From Soonwooa sp. (GTDB lineage: Bacteria > Bacteroidota > Bacteroidia > Flavobacteriales > Weeksellaceae): a DNA stretch of 43,869 nucleotides. Shown in pieces: positions 30,369-38,107 of the stretch (within the stretch, counting starts at the first letter, position 1; each line of letters starts with the position of its first letter). Under the pieces are notes generated by a model, which saw only the letters and a list, made by a program, of their open reading frames with translations, made no database searches and was not told the origin of the DNA. The stretch spans positions 1-43,869 of the forward strand of contig NZ_JASLDS010000060.1 in NCBI RefSeq assembly GCF_030151385.1, given 5' to 3'. The position numbers and the translations under genes are program-made.

Positions 30369-31046
30369 ATGAATCGTAAGAAAATCCTTTTGGTTGACGA
30401 TGAACAGGACATTCTTGAAATGTTATCGTACAATTTAGAAAAAGAAGGTTACCAAGTCCACACCGCGTCCAATGGGCAGGAAGGCATCTCCAAAGCAAAA
30501 GAAATAATCCCAGACCTTATACTTCTAGACGTGATGATGCCAGAGAAAGATGGCATCGAAACTTGTCAAGAAATGCGTCAAATAAAAGAATTACAAAAGA
30601 CTTTAATCGTTTTCTTATCAGCAAGAAGTGAAGAGTTTTCTCAACTTGCAGGTTACCAGGCTGGTGCCAACGATTACATTATTAAAGTTATTAAACCAAA
30701 AGTATTGGTATCTAAAGTTGCTGCGCTTCTTCAATTGGGTGCAAAAGCTAACGAAAACACCAACTACATCGAGCTTGGCGATTTAATCATTGATAAAGAC
30801 AACTTCAAAGTAACAAAAGCTAACGAAGAGTTTTTACTTCCTAAAAAAGAATTTGACCTTTTATTTTTGTTAGCGTCTAACACGGACAAAGTTTTCAAAA
30901 GAGAAGAAATTCTTGAAAAAGTTTGGGGTAATGACGTTATCGTGGGCGAACGTACTATTGATGTACACATCCGTCGTCTTCGTGAAAAGTTAGGTATCAA
31001 CAGCATACAAACCCTAAAAGGAATTGGATATAAATTGGTTGTTTAG
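30369..31046 (+). CDS. OmpR/PhoB-type response regulator
   Basis: Protein of 225 aa. Residues 1-120 are the receiver: acidic pair Asp10/Asp11, phosphate-acceptor Asp54 (DLILLDVMMPEKDG), Ser84 as the switch residue and the conserved Lys106. The residue after Lys106 is Val, where nearly all receivers have Pro; this changes the usual Lys-Pro cis-peptide. Residues ~128-225 are the winged-helix DNA-binding domain (LLPKKEFDLLFLLASN and VGERTIDVHIRRLREKLG). It precedes a histidine kinase 102 bp downstream and probably forms a two-component pair with it, but a terminator lies between them. Target genes cannot be read from this window. Confidence 0.92.
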   Translation: MNRKKILLVDDEQDILEMLSYNLEKEGYQVHTASNGQEGISKAKEIIPDLILLDVMMPEKDGIETCQEMRQIKELQKTLIVFLSARSEEFSQLAGYQAGANDYIIKVIKPKVLVSKVAALLQLGAKANENTNYIELGDLIIDKDNFKVTKANEEFLLPKKEFDLLFLLASNTDKVFKREEILEKVWGNDVIVGERTIDVHIRRLREKLGINSIQTLKGIGYKLVV

Positions 31047-31108
31047 GTTTTAGCAAAAGCTTTCCTGTATTATTGCAAAATTTAAATAATTACATTTAAA
31101 CAAACTCT

Positions 31109-31135
31109 AAGATTTTCTAAGGAAAATCTTTTTTT
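31109..31135 (+). terminator. Terminator or attenuator between response regulator and kinase
   Basis: AAGATTTTC (31109-31117) pairs with GAAAATCTT (31122-31130) around a TAAG loop and is followed by a run of T residues ending at 31135, just 14 nt before the kinase ATG. Confidence 0.75.
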
Positions 31136-31148
31136 ATAAATTTAACTC

Positions 31149-32210
31149 ATGTATTCTACCCCGAATAAAACTTTAAAAATAAATTGGGTTTCGGCACTTG
31201 CTTCCTTTAGCTTAGTCGCAGTAATTGGTTTGGTTGTTTTGATCTTCCAAAGCAAAACCGATGACGACTATTTCAAATCGAGGGACTTCAACCTTTTTAT
31301 CTTATCTACTTTAAGTTTGGTATTGATTCTTAACTACTTTATCCTCGAGTTTTTATTTAATTATAATAGCAAGACCCAGATTAGAAGAATCAAAAAAATA
31401 CTGCCTGATAATTTTATTTTGGATCATGAGCCAGATCTTAGCATTAAAGAATTTGGTGAACGTGTGAGTCTTATGAGCACGCAAAACGATTTCGAAATGG
31501 ACATGATGAAGGAGATGGAAAACTTCCGAAAAGAATACATCGGCAATGTTTCTCACGAGCTCAAAACACCGCTTTTCTCTATCCAAGGCTATGTATCGAC
31601 ATTATTAGATGGCGGCGTGGAGGATCTTAACATCCGCGACAAATATCTACAGCGCATCGATAGTTCCGTTGATCGTCTTCTTAATATTGTTAAAGATTTG
31701 GACATGATTAACCGTTTCGAAGCAGGACAAATTGAGCTAAGTCTGACCAATTTTGATGTTAATGAATTGGTGGAAGAAGTTTTTGACCTCTTAGATTTGG
31801 AAGCCGAAAAACAACAAATGAAACTCGAACTGCAAAGCACCCAGAAAAAATTAATGGTGCATGCCGACAAGAACAAAATTTCGCAGGTTTTCACCAATTT
31901 GGTTTCAAATGCGATTAAATATTCTAACCGCGAAGGCGCCAGAATTGCGATAACGACCAAAGAAGAAGCAAAATATGTTTCTATAACCGTGGAAGATAAT
32001 GGTATGGGAATAAAACCAGAAAGTCTTAACCGTATTTTTGAGCGCTTCTATCGCGTCGAAACCAGTCGTAATCGTAAAGATGGAGGATCGGGTCTGGGAC
32101 TTGCGATTGTAAAACATATTCTGGAGGCACATCATCAAAACATCGGTGTAGAAAGCGTTTATCTAAGTGGGACAAAATTCAAATTTAGATTAGAAAAATC
32201 TTCTTTGTAA
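31149..32210 (+). CDS. Sensor histidine kinase
   Basis: Protein of 353 aa. Two transmembrane helices (~14-34 and ~48-70) are separated by only about 13 residues, so there is almost no periplasmic sensor domain. The linker that follows shows no clear HAMP domain. The dimerisation/phospho-acceptor motif is YIGNVSHELKTP, with His136. ATP-binding boxes are KISQVFTNLVSNAIKYS (N), VEDNGMGIKPE (G1), FERFYR (F) and GGSGLGLAIVKHI (G2). The minimal outer loop suggests sensing within the membrane or via a partner. It is probably the cognate kinase of the preceding regulator. Confidence 0.93.
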   Translation: MYSTPNKTLKINWVSALASFSLVAVIGLVVLIFQSKTDDDYFKSRDFNLFILSTLSLVLILNYFILEFLFNYNSKTQIRRIKKILPDNFILDHEPDLSIKEFGERVSLMSTQNDFEMDMMKEMENFRKEYIGNVSHELKTPLFSIQGYVSTLLDGGVEDLNIRDKYLQRIDSSVDRLLNIVKDLDMINRFEAGQIELSLTNFDVNELVEEVFDLLDLEAEKQQMKLELQSTQKKLMVHADKNKISQVFTNLVSNAIKYSNREGARIAITTKEEAKYVSITVEDNGMGIKPESLNRIFERFYRVETSRNRKDGGSGLGLAIVKHILEAHHQNIGVESVYLSGTKFKFRLEKSSL

Positions 32211-32339
32211 TTTCAAAAAAAATATTAGTTTTAAGGCAGAAATAAATGCAAAAATTTGAGGTCTGAGAAGGGCTAAAATTTAGTAAAATATTTTATTAAA
32301 AAAAGTGTTTTTTTGGCTTTTATCCTTTTTCAATTGTCA

Positions 32340-32347
32340 TATATTTG
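32340..32347 (+). promoter_or_regulatory. Promoter -7 element (TATATTTG) upstream of the pRiA4b ORF-3 family gene
   Basis: TATATTTG followed by C is a perfect match. A TTTG lies 24 nt further upstream, one base outside the common range. The leader is about 35 nt. Confidence 0.6.
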
Positions 32348-32388
32348 CAGCAAAATAAATGTAAAAGTAGTTTTTAGAAGAGAAAAAA

Positions 32389-32970
32389 ATGGTTTACAAG
32401 ATAAGAGTTATTTTAGATGCAAAAGAAAGCATCTTTAGAGACATCGAGATCAAGGAAAAACAAACCTTATGGAATTTGCACTTAGGTATCAAAAGTGCTT
32501 TTAGCCTTGCAGGTGAAGAACTTTCCAGCTTTTATTTTTCTGATGAAGAGTGGTCCGAAGGTAGAGCCGTACCATTGGAAGATATGAGCGACGAGGGTGA
32601 TGGTGAGATTATGTCCGACGTGTATATCAGCGAAGGATTCACACAAAAAGGAGACAAAATGAGATTCCAATATGGATTCTTAGATCTTTGGGAATTTTTC
32701 TGTGAATTGATTGATATCGTTGACGAAAAATCTGCTGTTAACTATCCTATCACCGTGTACAGATTTGGAAACGTACCTTTGAAAGCACCTAGCAAAAATG
32801 GCGCTTCTGGAGGTGGATCAAAAAAATCAGCAATGCCTTTTATGGATGATGATTTTGGGTTCGAAGATGATTTTAAATCCGCTGACTTTGATGATGAAGA
32901 TGAATTCGGTGACGAAGAAGAGGAAGAAGAAGGATATAATGATGATGTCTTCGAAGATGACGAAGATTAA
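32389..32970 (+). CDS. Plasmid pRiA4b ORF-3 family protein with acidic tail
   Basis: Protein of 193 aa. Residues ~1-130 match the PRiA4_ORF3 fold, also annotated as 'IS1096 passenger TnpR family': VYKIRVILDAKESIFRDIEI, QTLWNLHLGIKSAF, and FQYGFLDLWEFFCELIDI. A glycine/serine linker (GASGGGSKKS) then leads to a very acidic tail (~152-193) of almost only D, E, F and G, with DDED-type runs. No transposase, inverted repeats or other mobile genes lie nearby, so it looks like a fixed chromosomal member common in Flavobacteria. Function unknown. It has its own promoter and terminator. Confidence 0.82.
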   Translation: MVYKIRVILDAKESIFRDIEIKEKQTLWNLHLGIKSAFSLAGEELSSFYFSDEEWSEGRAVPLEDMSDEGDGEIMSDVYISEGFTQKGDKMRFQYGFLDLWEFFCELIDIVDEKSAVNYPITVYRFGNVPLKAPSKNGASGGGSKKSAMPFMDDDFGFEDDFKSADFDDEDEFGDEEEEEEGYNDDVFEDDED

Positions 32971-32992
32971 TCGTTAACAATATTTTTAAAAT

Positions 32993-33019
32993 AAGCCTGA
33001 TGTTGAGTCAGGCTTTTTT
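32993..33019 (+). terminator. Terminator of the pRiA4b ORF-3 family gene
   Basis: AAGCCTGA (32993-33000) pairs with TCAGGCTT (33008-33015) around a 7-nt loop, followed by a T-run. The loop contains a TTG (33003-33005) that lies 22 nt before the next promoter's -7 element. Confidence 0.85.
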
Positions 33020-33035
33020 ATTTTGTTTATTTTTG
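33003..33035 (+). promoter_or_regulatory. Promoter of the GH13 gene (TTG-N22-TATTTTTG), overlapping the upstream terminator
   Basis: TTG at 33003-33005 is in the loop of the preceding terminator. TATTTTTG at 33028-33035 is a perfect -7 element, about 40 nt before the GH13 ATG. Confidence 0.6.
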
Positions 33036-33075
33036 ATTATACAAAACCTATCATCCGCTTAAAAATTCTACACCA

Positions 33076-34350
33076 ATGGACCAACCAACAGAATGGAAAC
33101 ACACGACCAACATTTACGAGATTAATACCAGACAATATTCCGAAGAAGGCACTTTCAAAGCTGTTGAAAAAGATCTTTCCCGACTTGTGGCAATGGGCAT
33201 TAAGACAATTTGGTTAATGCCAATTACGCCAATTGCTCAGCAAGACAAGAAAGGAAGTCTGGGAAGTCCTTATGCGGCGCAAGATTACACGAGCGTTAAT
33301 CGAGAATTCGGAACTTTACAAGACTTCAAAGATCTAGTTAATACAGCGCATTCTTTAGGTTTAAATGTTATTATCGATTGGGTGGCAAATCACACAGGCT
33401 GGGATCATACTTGGACTAAAACCAATCCCGACTTCTATCGCAAAAACCCTGACGGAAGCTTCCATACTGCCGAAGGCATGGATGATATTATCGAACTCGA
33501 TTACAGCAATCCGAAAATGCGAGAAGCGATGATAGATGCGATGAAATATTGGATAAAAGAAACCAACATCGACGGTTTCCGTTGCGACCTTGCAAGTTGG
33601 GTCGAAGTTGACTTTTGGCAACAAGCGCGTCCCGAAGTCGAAAAAATAAAGCCTCTATTTTGGTTGGGGGAATTCGATGAGTTGGATGCACCAGTATACG
33701 GAAAAGTATTTGACGCCAGCTACTCTTGGAAGTGGATGCATCAGACTTTAGACTTTTACCAAAACAAAATAAGTCTGCAAGATCTTAAAAATTTGCTTCA
33801 AGATTATTCTAATATTGGCGACAATTCGATGCGTGCTTGGTTTACAACAAACCACGATGAAAATTCTTGGAATGGCACCGAATATGAAAAATATGGCGAC
33901 CTCGCTCCTGCTCTAGCAGTATTTTCCGCAACTTGGAACGGCGTGCCGTTGTTGTACAATGGACAAGAATTACCATTAAAAACAAAACGCTTAGCGTTTT
34001 TTGACAAAGATCCAATTCCGTGGACTGGCAATAATCTTCTCAATGATTTTTATAAAACTTTATTAAGTTTAAAATCAGAAAACCCTGCGCTTCGTGGCGG
34101 CGATCCTGCTGTGACAACCTATTGGATCAGAACTTCTGCCGACGACAAAGTCCTTGCATATCAACGCAAGAATGGCAACCGCGAAGTTGTGGTTTTGTTA
34201 AACATGTCGTCTGAAAATTTGGAAGTTGACATTCAAGGAAAAGAATTGGAAGGACAGTATCAAAATGTCTTTACAAAAGCTCCGCAAGCCTTAATGGATG
34301 GCAGTAGACTTGTTCTGAAAGCCTATGATTACTTGGTTTTCGAGAAATAA
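33076..34350 (+). CDS. GH13 family alpha-amylase-like glycosidase
   Basis: Protein of 424 aa of the alpha-amylase (GH13) TIM-barrel family, without a signal peptide, so probably cytoplasmic. The four conserved regions are visible: DWVANHTG (residues ~101-108), GFRCDLA with nucleophile Asp171, the acid/base Glu199 in FWLGEFDE, and TTNHDENSW with Asp261. The C-terminal ~80 residues form a beta domain (VLAYQRKNGNREVVVLLNMS). It probably acts on alpha-glucans or related oligosaccharides; the subfamily and product cannot be fixed from this. It is monocistronic, with its own promoter, and converges with the peptidase gene. Confidence 0.92.
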   Translation: MDQPTEWKHTTNIYEINTRQYSEEGTFKAVEKDLSRLVAMGIKTIWLMPITPIAQQDKKGSLGSPYAAQDYTSVNREFGTLQDFKDLVNTAHSLGLNVIIDWVANHTGWDHTWTKTNPDFYRKNPDGSFHTAEGMDDIIELDYSNPKMREAMIDAMKYWIKETNIDGFRCDLASWVEVDFWQQARPEVEKIKPLFWLGEFDELDAPVYGKVFDASYSWKWMHQTLDFYQNKISLQDLKNLLQDYSNIGDNSMRAWFTTNHDENSWNGTEYEKYGDLAPALAVFSATWNGVPLLYNGQELPLKTKRLAFFDKDPIPWTGNNLLNDFYKTLLSLKSENPALRGGDPAVTTYWIRTSADDKVLAYQRKNGNREVVVLLNMSSENLEVDIQGKELEGQYQNVFTKAPQALMDGSRLVLKAYDYLVFEK

Positions 34351-34364
34351 TTTTATACAGATAG

Positions 34365-34398
34365 CTAGTTAAGTTTAATTGGTTTTAAACTTAACTAG
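34365..34398. terminator. Shared hairpin at converging 3' ends
   Basis: CTAGTTAAGTTT (34365-34376) pairs perfectly with AAACTTAACTAG (34387-34398) around a 10-nt loop. It overlaps the 3' end of the minus-strand peptidase gene. T-runs are weak, so it may stabilise 3' ends more than it terminates. Confidence 0.55.
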
Positions 34399-35670
34399 AT
34401 ATTCTTCTTTTGCTAAAGGATAGCCATCTTTCGAGCGAAAACTATTGTTGGTGATGACAAATTCGTAGTCTTTGTTTGCTTTTAAATCTAAAACTAAAAC
34501 CATGGTTTTATCATCATTTTCAAAACCTTTAACCTTTGTAATTGGGTAATAATCTGGTCCTTTTTTAGTATAATTAATCGAGAAAGCATGAGGATTCATA
34601 GGTTTAGAAAAAGTAATTCTAAGCTCCTTTGTCGTTGAATCGACAATCTTCGAATTATTTTTAAAAGGCTCAAATCCAACAACATAAGGTTGTTGCTTTT
34701 TATAATCTTCAATAATTTTTCCTTTGTTAATTTTTTCGTTAAAAAACTTTGACTTGTAAAGAAAATCTTCAACAGCGTGGTTGTCAGAATAATTTAATCG
34801 AATAATATCTTTAATCGCCTTTGCCTTGTCAGTCAAGCCATCATAATAATCTTTGCAAATCTGATAACCTACAAAATATCCCAAATCAGCATTCTCTTTT
34901 TGTTGTCCATTATAAAGCCAATTCGAAAGATTATTGGAGAACATTTCTTTTTTAAACGCCTCTTTAATTTCTGGCAAATGACTTCTGCCATAGTCTAAAT
35001 ACTGTGTCTGAATAGGTTTTCCTAAAGCCAGTTCTGCTATGAAATCACAACTTCCCTCTTTGATGCTTTGGTTAAGCAATCGACTTTTCCCACCAACTTG
35101 TTGCGTGTGGATATACTCATGAATATTAAGATAGACGATATTATCCAAAGTCTGCCTCTCGAAAACCTTTTTTAACCACGTATTAGGAAACTCGGACACA
35201 TCAACATTGGGTGTTCCAGTTGCAATTTCTGCGCCTACCAAAACCATATTATCCGTAACCGTTCCTCCAGAACGTAATCCACCAATCGTAAAATACATTT
35301 CGGCATCTTTCAGCTCAGGATAAAGCTTTTTAAGATTCGAAACCGCATTACTCAATTGGTCTGTTTTATCTTTAATTGCTAAAGTATTTGGTCTAATAGA
35401 ATTCCAAAACTTCGGATAATCATCAATTAATTTTACATAAAGACTGTCATTGTAATCTCGCGCTTTCATAAAAGCCACAAGGCCTTTTGATGCCTTTTTA
35501 ATATAGAATTCGTTGATTAAGTTCAACTTTTCGTTATAAGTTTTAGCCTGTTGAATATTGTCGTAGGCAAGCCAAAAATTATCAATATCACTTGTGAAAA
35601 TCTTCTTCGATTCTTGTCCGAATCCGTTTGCAAAGCACAACACAAAAACTAAAATAATAAGTCGCTTCAT
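34375..35670 (-). CDS. GldB-like zinc peptidase with C-terminal Ig-like domain
   Basis: Protein of 431 aa. A signal peptide (LIILVFVLCFANGFGQ) precedes a helical domain (~25-330) with a classic metalloprotease motif HEYIH (His184, Glu185, His188) and, 17 residues later, EGSCDFIAE, which may supply the third zinc ligand. This resembles GldB-related and DUF2268-type proteins of Bacteroidota. The last ~100 residues look like a Big_5/Ig-like domain (TKELRITFSKPMNPHAF and KANKDYEFVITNNSF). Because the zinc motif is intact, catalytic activity is plausible, unlike in GldB proper. Substrate unknown. It lies 51 bp downstream of the TMEM175 gene. Confidence 0.78.
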   Translation of the reverse strand: MKRLIILVFVLCFANGFGQESKKIFTSDIDNFWLAYDNIQQAKTYNEKLNLINEFYIKKASKGLVAFMKARDYNDSLYVKLIDDYPKFWNSIRPNTLAIKDKTDQLSNAVSNLKKLYPELKDAEMYFTIGGLRSGGTVTDNMVLVGAEIATGTPNVDVSEFPNTWLKKVFERQTLDNIVYLNIHEYIHTQQVGGKSRLLNQSIKEGSCDFIAELALGKPIQTQYLDYGRSHLPEIKEAFKKEMFSNNLSNWLYNGQQKENADLGYFVGYQICKDYYDGLTDKAKAIKDIIRLNYSDNHAVEDFLYKSKFFNEKINKGKIIEDYKKQQPYVVGFEPFKNNSKIVDSTTKELRITFSKPMNPHAFSINYTKKGPDYYPITKVKGFENDDKTMVLVLDLKANKDYEFVITNNSFRSKDGYPLAKEEYLVKFKTN

Positions 35671-35721
35671 AGGACTAGCTTTTATTTAACAATAAACATT
35701 TTAAATTGCTATTTTAAAAAA

Positions 35722-36393
35722 TTAACTCTCCTGTACTTCCTTTAAATAAGGATATTTTTTAAGATAGTAACGGGAAACAATTCTTGTGGTTAATGGAATA
35801 AACGGTGGAATTAAATACGCCCAAACCGTCACAAAAGACAACAAAAATGTAATGGCGAAACTAATCGGAATAATTAAAATTCGCATCGAATTGTAATCGA
35901 TAACTCTTTTGTCAGTTAGTGTCGTTAATTTGTTTTTTGGATTGGTGATAACTTTCCAAAGATTAAATGATAAAATACCACATAAACAAATGGTTAAAGC
36001 ATAAACAGCAAACGGAATTCTTAAGGTTTCGGAGTAATAAAAACGGCTAAAAAGCTTTGTACTAAAAGGCATTATCACAATCGGAAACAAGAATAATAAG
36101 TTGTTCCAAACCAATTTATGATTGATAGAAGTGACGTACTTTAACAATCTGTGGTGTGCCATCCAGTAAAGCCCAATCACGAAAAAGCTGACAACGAAAC
36201 TAATTAAAGTCGGAAGTTGTTGCCCAAACTGAATAAGCAAATCCTTGTCTGTTAAGCCTTTTTTATCAATATCAGGAATCTGAATTTCTAAAACTAAAAG
36301 TGTAATCGCAATCGCAAAAACACCATCGCTGAACGCCGCCATTCTGTTCAGCTGAAATTCATATTTATCTTTTAAAAAATTGATATTTCCCAT
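35722..36393 (-). CDS. TMEM175 family (DUF1211) channel-like protein
   Basis: Protein of 223 aa with six predicted membrane helices. The family signature is RMAAFSDGVFAIAITLLVLE near the N-terminus, including the conserved FSDG. Bacterial TMEM175 proteins are tetrameric potassium channels with leucine gates; the human relative acts in lysosomes. The protein has a basic C-terminus (YYLKKYPYLKEVQES). It lies 46 bp downstream of the TPR gene, in the same direction. I see no functional link to its neighbours. Confidence 0.88.
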   Translation of the reverse strand: MGNINFLKDKYEFQLNRMAAFSDGVFAIAITLLVLEIQIPDIDKKGLTDKDLLIQFGQQLPTLISFVVSFFVIGLYWMAHHRLLKYVTSINHKLVWNNLLFLFPIVIMPFSTKLFSRFYYSETLRIPFAVYALTICLCGILSFNLWKVITNPKNKLTTLTDKRVIDYNSMRILIIPISFAITFLLSFVTVWAYLIPPFIPLTTRIVSRYYLKKYPYLKEVQES

Positions 36394-36439
36394 TTAATCA
36401 TAATCGTATTTGCAATTTTAGTGATATTTTTTGGTTTAT

Positions 36440-37246
36440 TTACAAGCTTTCTATACTCTCCGAATAGACTTTGTTAAAATGATGCGTGTATCCATCTTTC
36501 ATAAAATTTCCGTTTTTATACGCCTCAATTGCAAGATTTTTATTGGATTCGTAAGACTGTGGCAAGGCTTCTAATTTTGAAAGTTTTGCCAGATAAAAAT
36601 AATTTTCCGCTAATTCCCGCACTTTCAATTGTTTCTCAAATGCAAGCCTAGCATTTTTGAAATCTTTAATTTGAAAATAAGTAACGCCTAGTTGATAATA
36701 ATCGTAAAAACCAACATTGTAATTTGATTCTGAAATTTGTTTTTCCATAATCGCAATTGCTTTTTTCTTATCACCTAAAGCACTATAACAAAAAGCTTTA
36801 GCAAATGTCAAATGATAATCTCCATTCTGCGAATAACCAATGTTATCTGTCAAGCTTTCAAGCTTTTCAAAATCTTCAATGGCGCCTTTATAGTCTTTGA
36901 AAAACTGATATTTAATCCATCCTCGATAGCCCAAATTAGATTTTTCATCATACTTAACCGCTTTATCCATCAAAGTTTTCCAAGTGATAAAATCGCCACT
37001 TTTTGTGTAAGCCACTGATTTTTCTCTGTAAGCATAAGCGAAATAGGGACAAATCTCAAGTGCTTTATCATAAGCTTCTTGAAACTCTCGACTGAACTGA
37101 TAATGTTTTTCGTCAATATTTTCTACAAGTTTGCAGGCTTTGTATTGAAGTGTATCACCATTGTATTTGAAAGCTTCACAATTGACTTGTGCATTGATTT
37201 TACAAACTAGAAATAGCAGCGGAATTAAAAACAAATACTTTGTCAT
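36440..37246 (-). CDS. Secreted TPR-repeat protein
   Basis: Protein of 268 aa. It has a signal peptide (YLFLIPLLFLVCKINAQ) followed by tandem helical TPR-like repeats, for example AYAYREKSVAYTKSGDFITW, FAKAFCYSALGDKKKAIA and YYQLGVTYFQIKDFKNARLA. Four cysteines occur, including CEAFKYNGDTLQYKACK near the mature N-terminus, which could form a disulphide. It starts 2 nt after the end of a small lipoprotein gene, so both are co-translated. The likely location is the periplasm or outer membrane; partner and function unknown. Confidence 0.82.
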   Translation of the reverse strand: MTKYLFLIPLLFLVCKINAQVNCEAFKYNGDTLQYKACKLVENIDEKHYQFSREFQEAYDKALEICPYFAYAYREKSVAYTKSGDFITWKTLMDKAVKYDEKSNLGYRGWIKYQFFKDYKGAIEDFEKLESLTDNIGYSQNGDYHLTFAKAFCYSALGDKKKAIAIMEKQISESNYNVGFYDYYQLGVTYFQIKDFKNARLAFEKQLKVRELAENYFYLAKLSKLEALPQSYESNKNLAIEAYKNGNFMKDGYTHHFNKVYSESIESL

Positions 37247-37248
37247 GA

Positions 37249-37755
37249 CTAAGGTAGAATTTCGATTAGGTTGCCATTTTCGATTTTAAAAATCAAATAT
37301 TGATAATAATCCACAGAATGTCCTTCAATACTTTTGGGATGCCAATCTTCAATTTTCTTCGTGATAGAAAGCAATTGCTCAGATATTTTTTTATCAAAAG
37401 TAAAAGGATTATAATTCTGATCCATCTCTAGAAGCCTAAATCGGTCAGCCTCGCCTTTACAATTGACAACAAACCGAATCCTAATAAGTCCAGATTGATT
37501 TTTGATGTTTTGGTTTTTATATTGATCAAAGAATATTTTATCTAATCGCAATTTTTCACCTTTGAATTTTTCTAACTCATTATCATCATTAAAATATTGA
37601 AATATGTATTGCGGGAAACAAAGCTTGAAGTTCGGATTGTCAGTTTTAGCATCATATTCGATGTCACCGATATTTGCTGGATATTTTAAAATTTGTTTTT
37701 CGCTTTGGCAGCTAAAAAGCATTGGAATTAAAAACAGGAAAAATCTTTTTATCAT
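37249..37755 (-). CDS. Lipoprotein with a TonB_C-like segment
   Basis: Protein of 168 aa. The signal FFLFLIPMLFSCQS contains a lipobox (MLFSC), predicting a lipoprotein. Residues ~90-165 (GLIRIRFVVNCKGEADRFRL and a helix before IEDWHPKSIEGHSV) resemble the C-terminal domain of TonB-like proteins, though weakly. It is probably not a true TonB, since there is no proline-rich spacer or N-terminal transmembrane anchor. It lies 2 nt upstream of the TPR gene, suggesting a functional pair. Confidence 0.65.
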   Translation of the reverse strand: MIKRFFLFLIPMLFSCQSEKQILKYPANIGDIEYDAKTDNPNFKLCFPQYIFQYFNDDNELEKFKGEKLRLDKIFFDQYKNQNIKNQSGLIRIRFVVNCKGEADRFRLLEMDQNYNPFTFDKKISEQLLSITKKIEDWHPKSIEGHSVDYYQYLIFKIENGNLIEILP

Positions 37756-37859
37756 TTAGTTTTTGATGAATCTCGAAAATACGGAAAAAAACGCAATCAA
37801 AAATTTATGATTTAGAGTTGTTTCAAAAAAAGAAATGTTCAACAAGCTACAGAAATTAA

Positions 37860-37955
37860 CAGGTCGCTCCTACGGAGCTCCCCAAAAAAAATCTCCAAAA
37901 TTGCAAGCAAAGATGTGCTCCGAAGTAGCACAACATCTTTTCAATTATAGATTGA
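37860..37955. repeat. Hairpin-rich intergenic repeat
   Basis: Three short hairpins lie in a row: GCTCC/GGAGC (37866-37878), AGATG..TGCT/AGCA..CATCT (37911-37938, with a bulge) and TTTCAAT/ATTGAAA just after. No gene occupies 37756-38107. The local GC is raised in the first hairpin. It resembles dispersed flavobacterial elements, unverified here. Confidence 0.45.
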
Positions 37956-38057
37956 AAGGTCAAAATTTGGAATAAGAAAACGAACGTCGGTTTGAACAAT
38001 TTTCCAAGAAAATTATCTCAGTAACATATTTGTTTACTTATCCCTAAAACTTCGAAA

Positions 38058-38088
38058 CAAAAAAAGCTGCTCGACAAGGAGCAGCTTT
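38058..38088 (-). terminator. Terminator of the pirin operon
   Basis: AAAGCTGCTC (38063-38072) pairs perfectly with GAGCAGCTTT (38079-38088) around a 6-nt loop. On the minus strand it is followed by a T-run. It lies 20 nt after the last pirin stop. Confidence 0.88.
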
Positions 38089-38107
38089 CTACTTTTATTT
38101 TTAAAAC

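Noticed and set aside
32389..32970. Insertion sequence suggested by the IS1096-passenger-like protein
   Set aside because: There are no transposase, terminal repeats or target duplications, and the gene has its own promoter and terminator.
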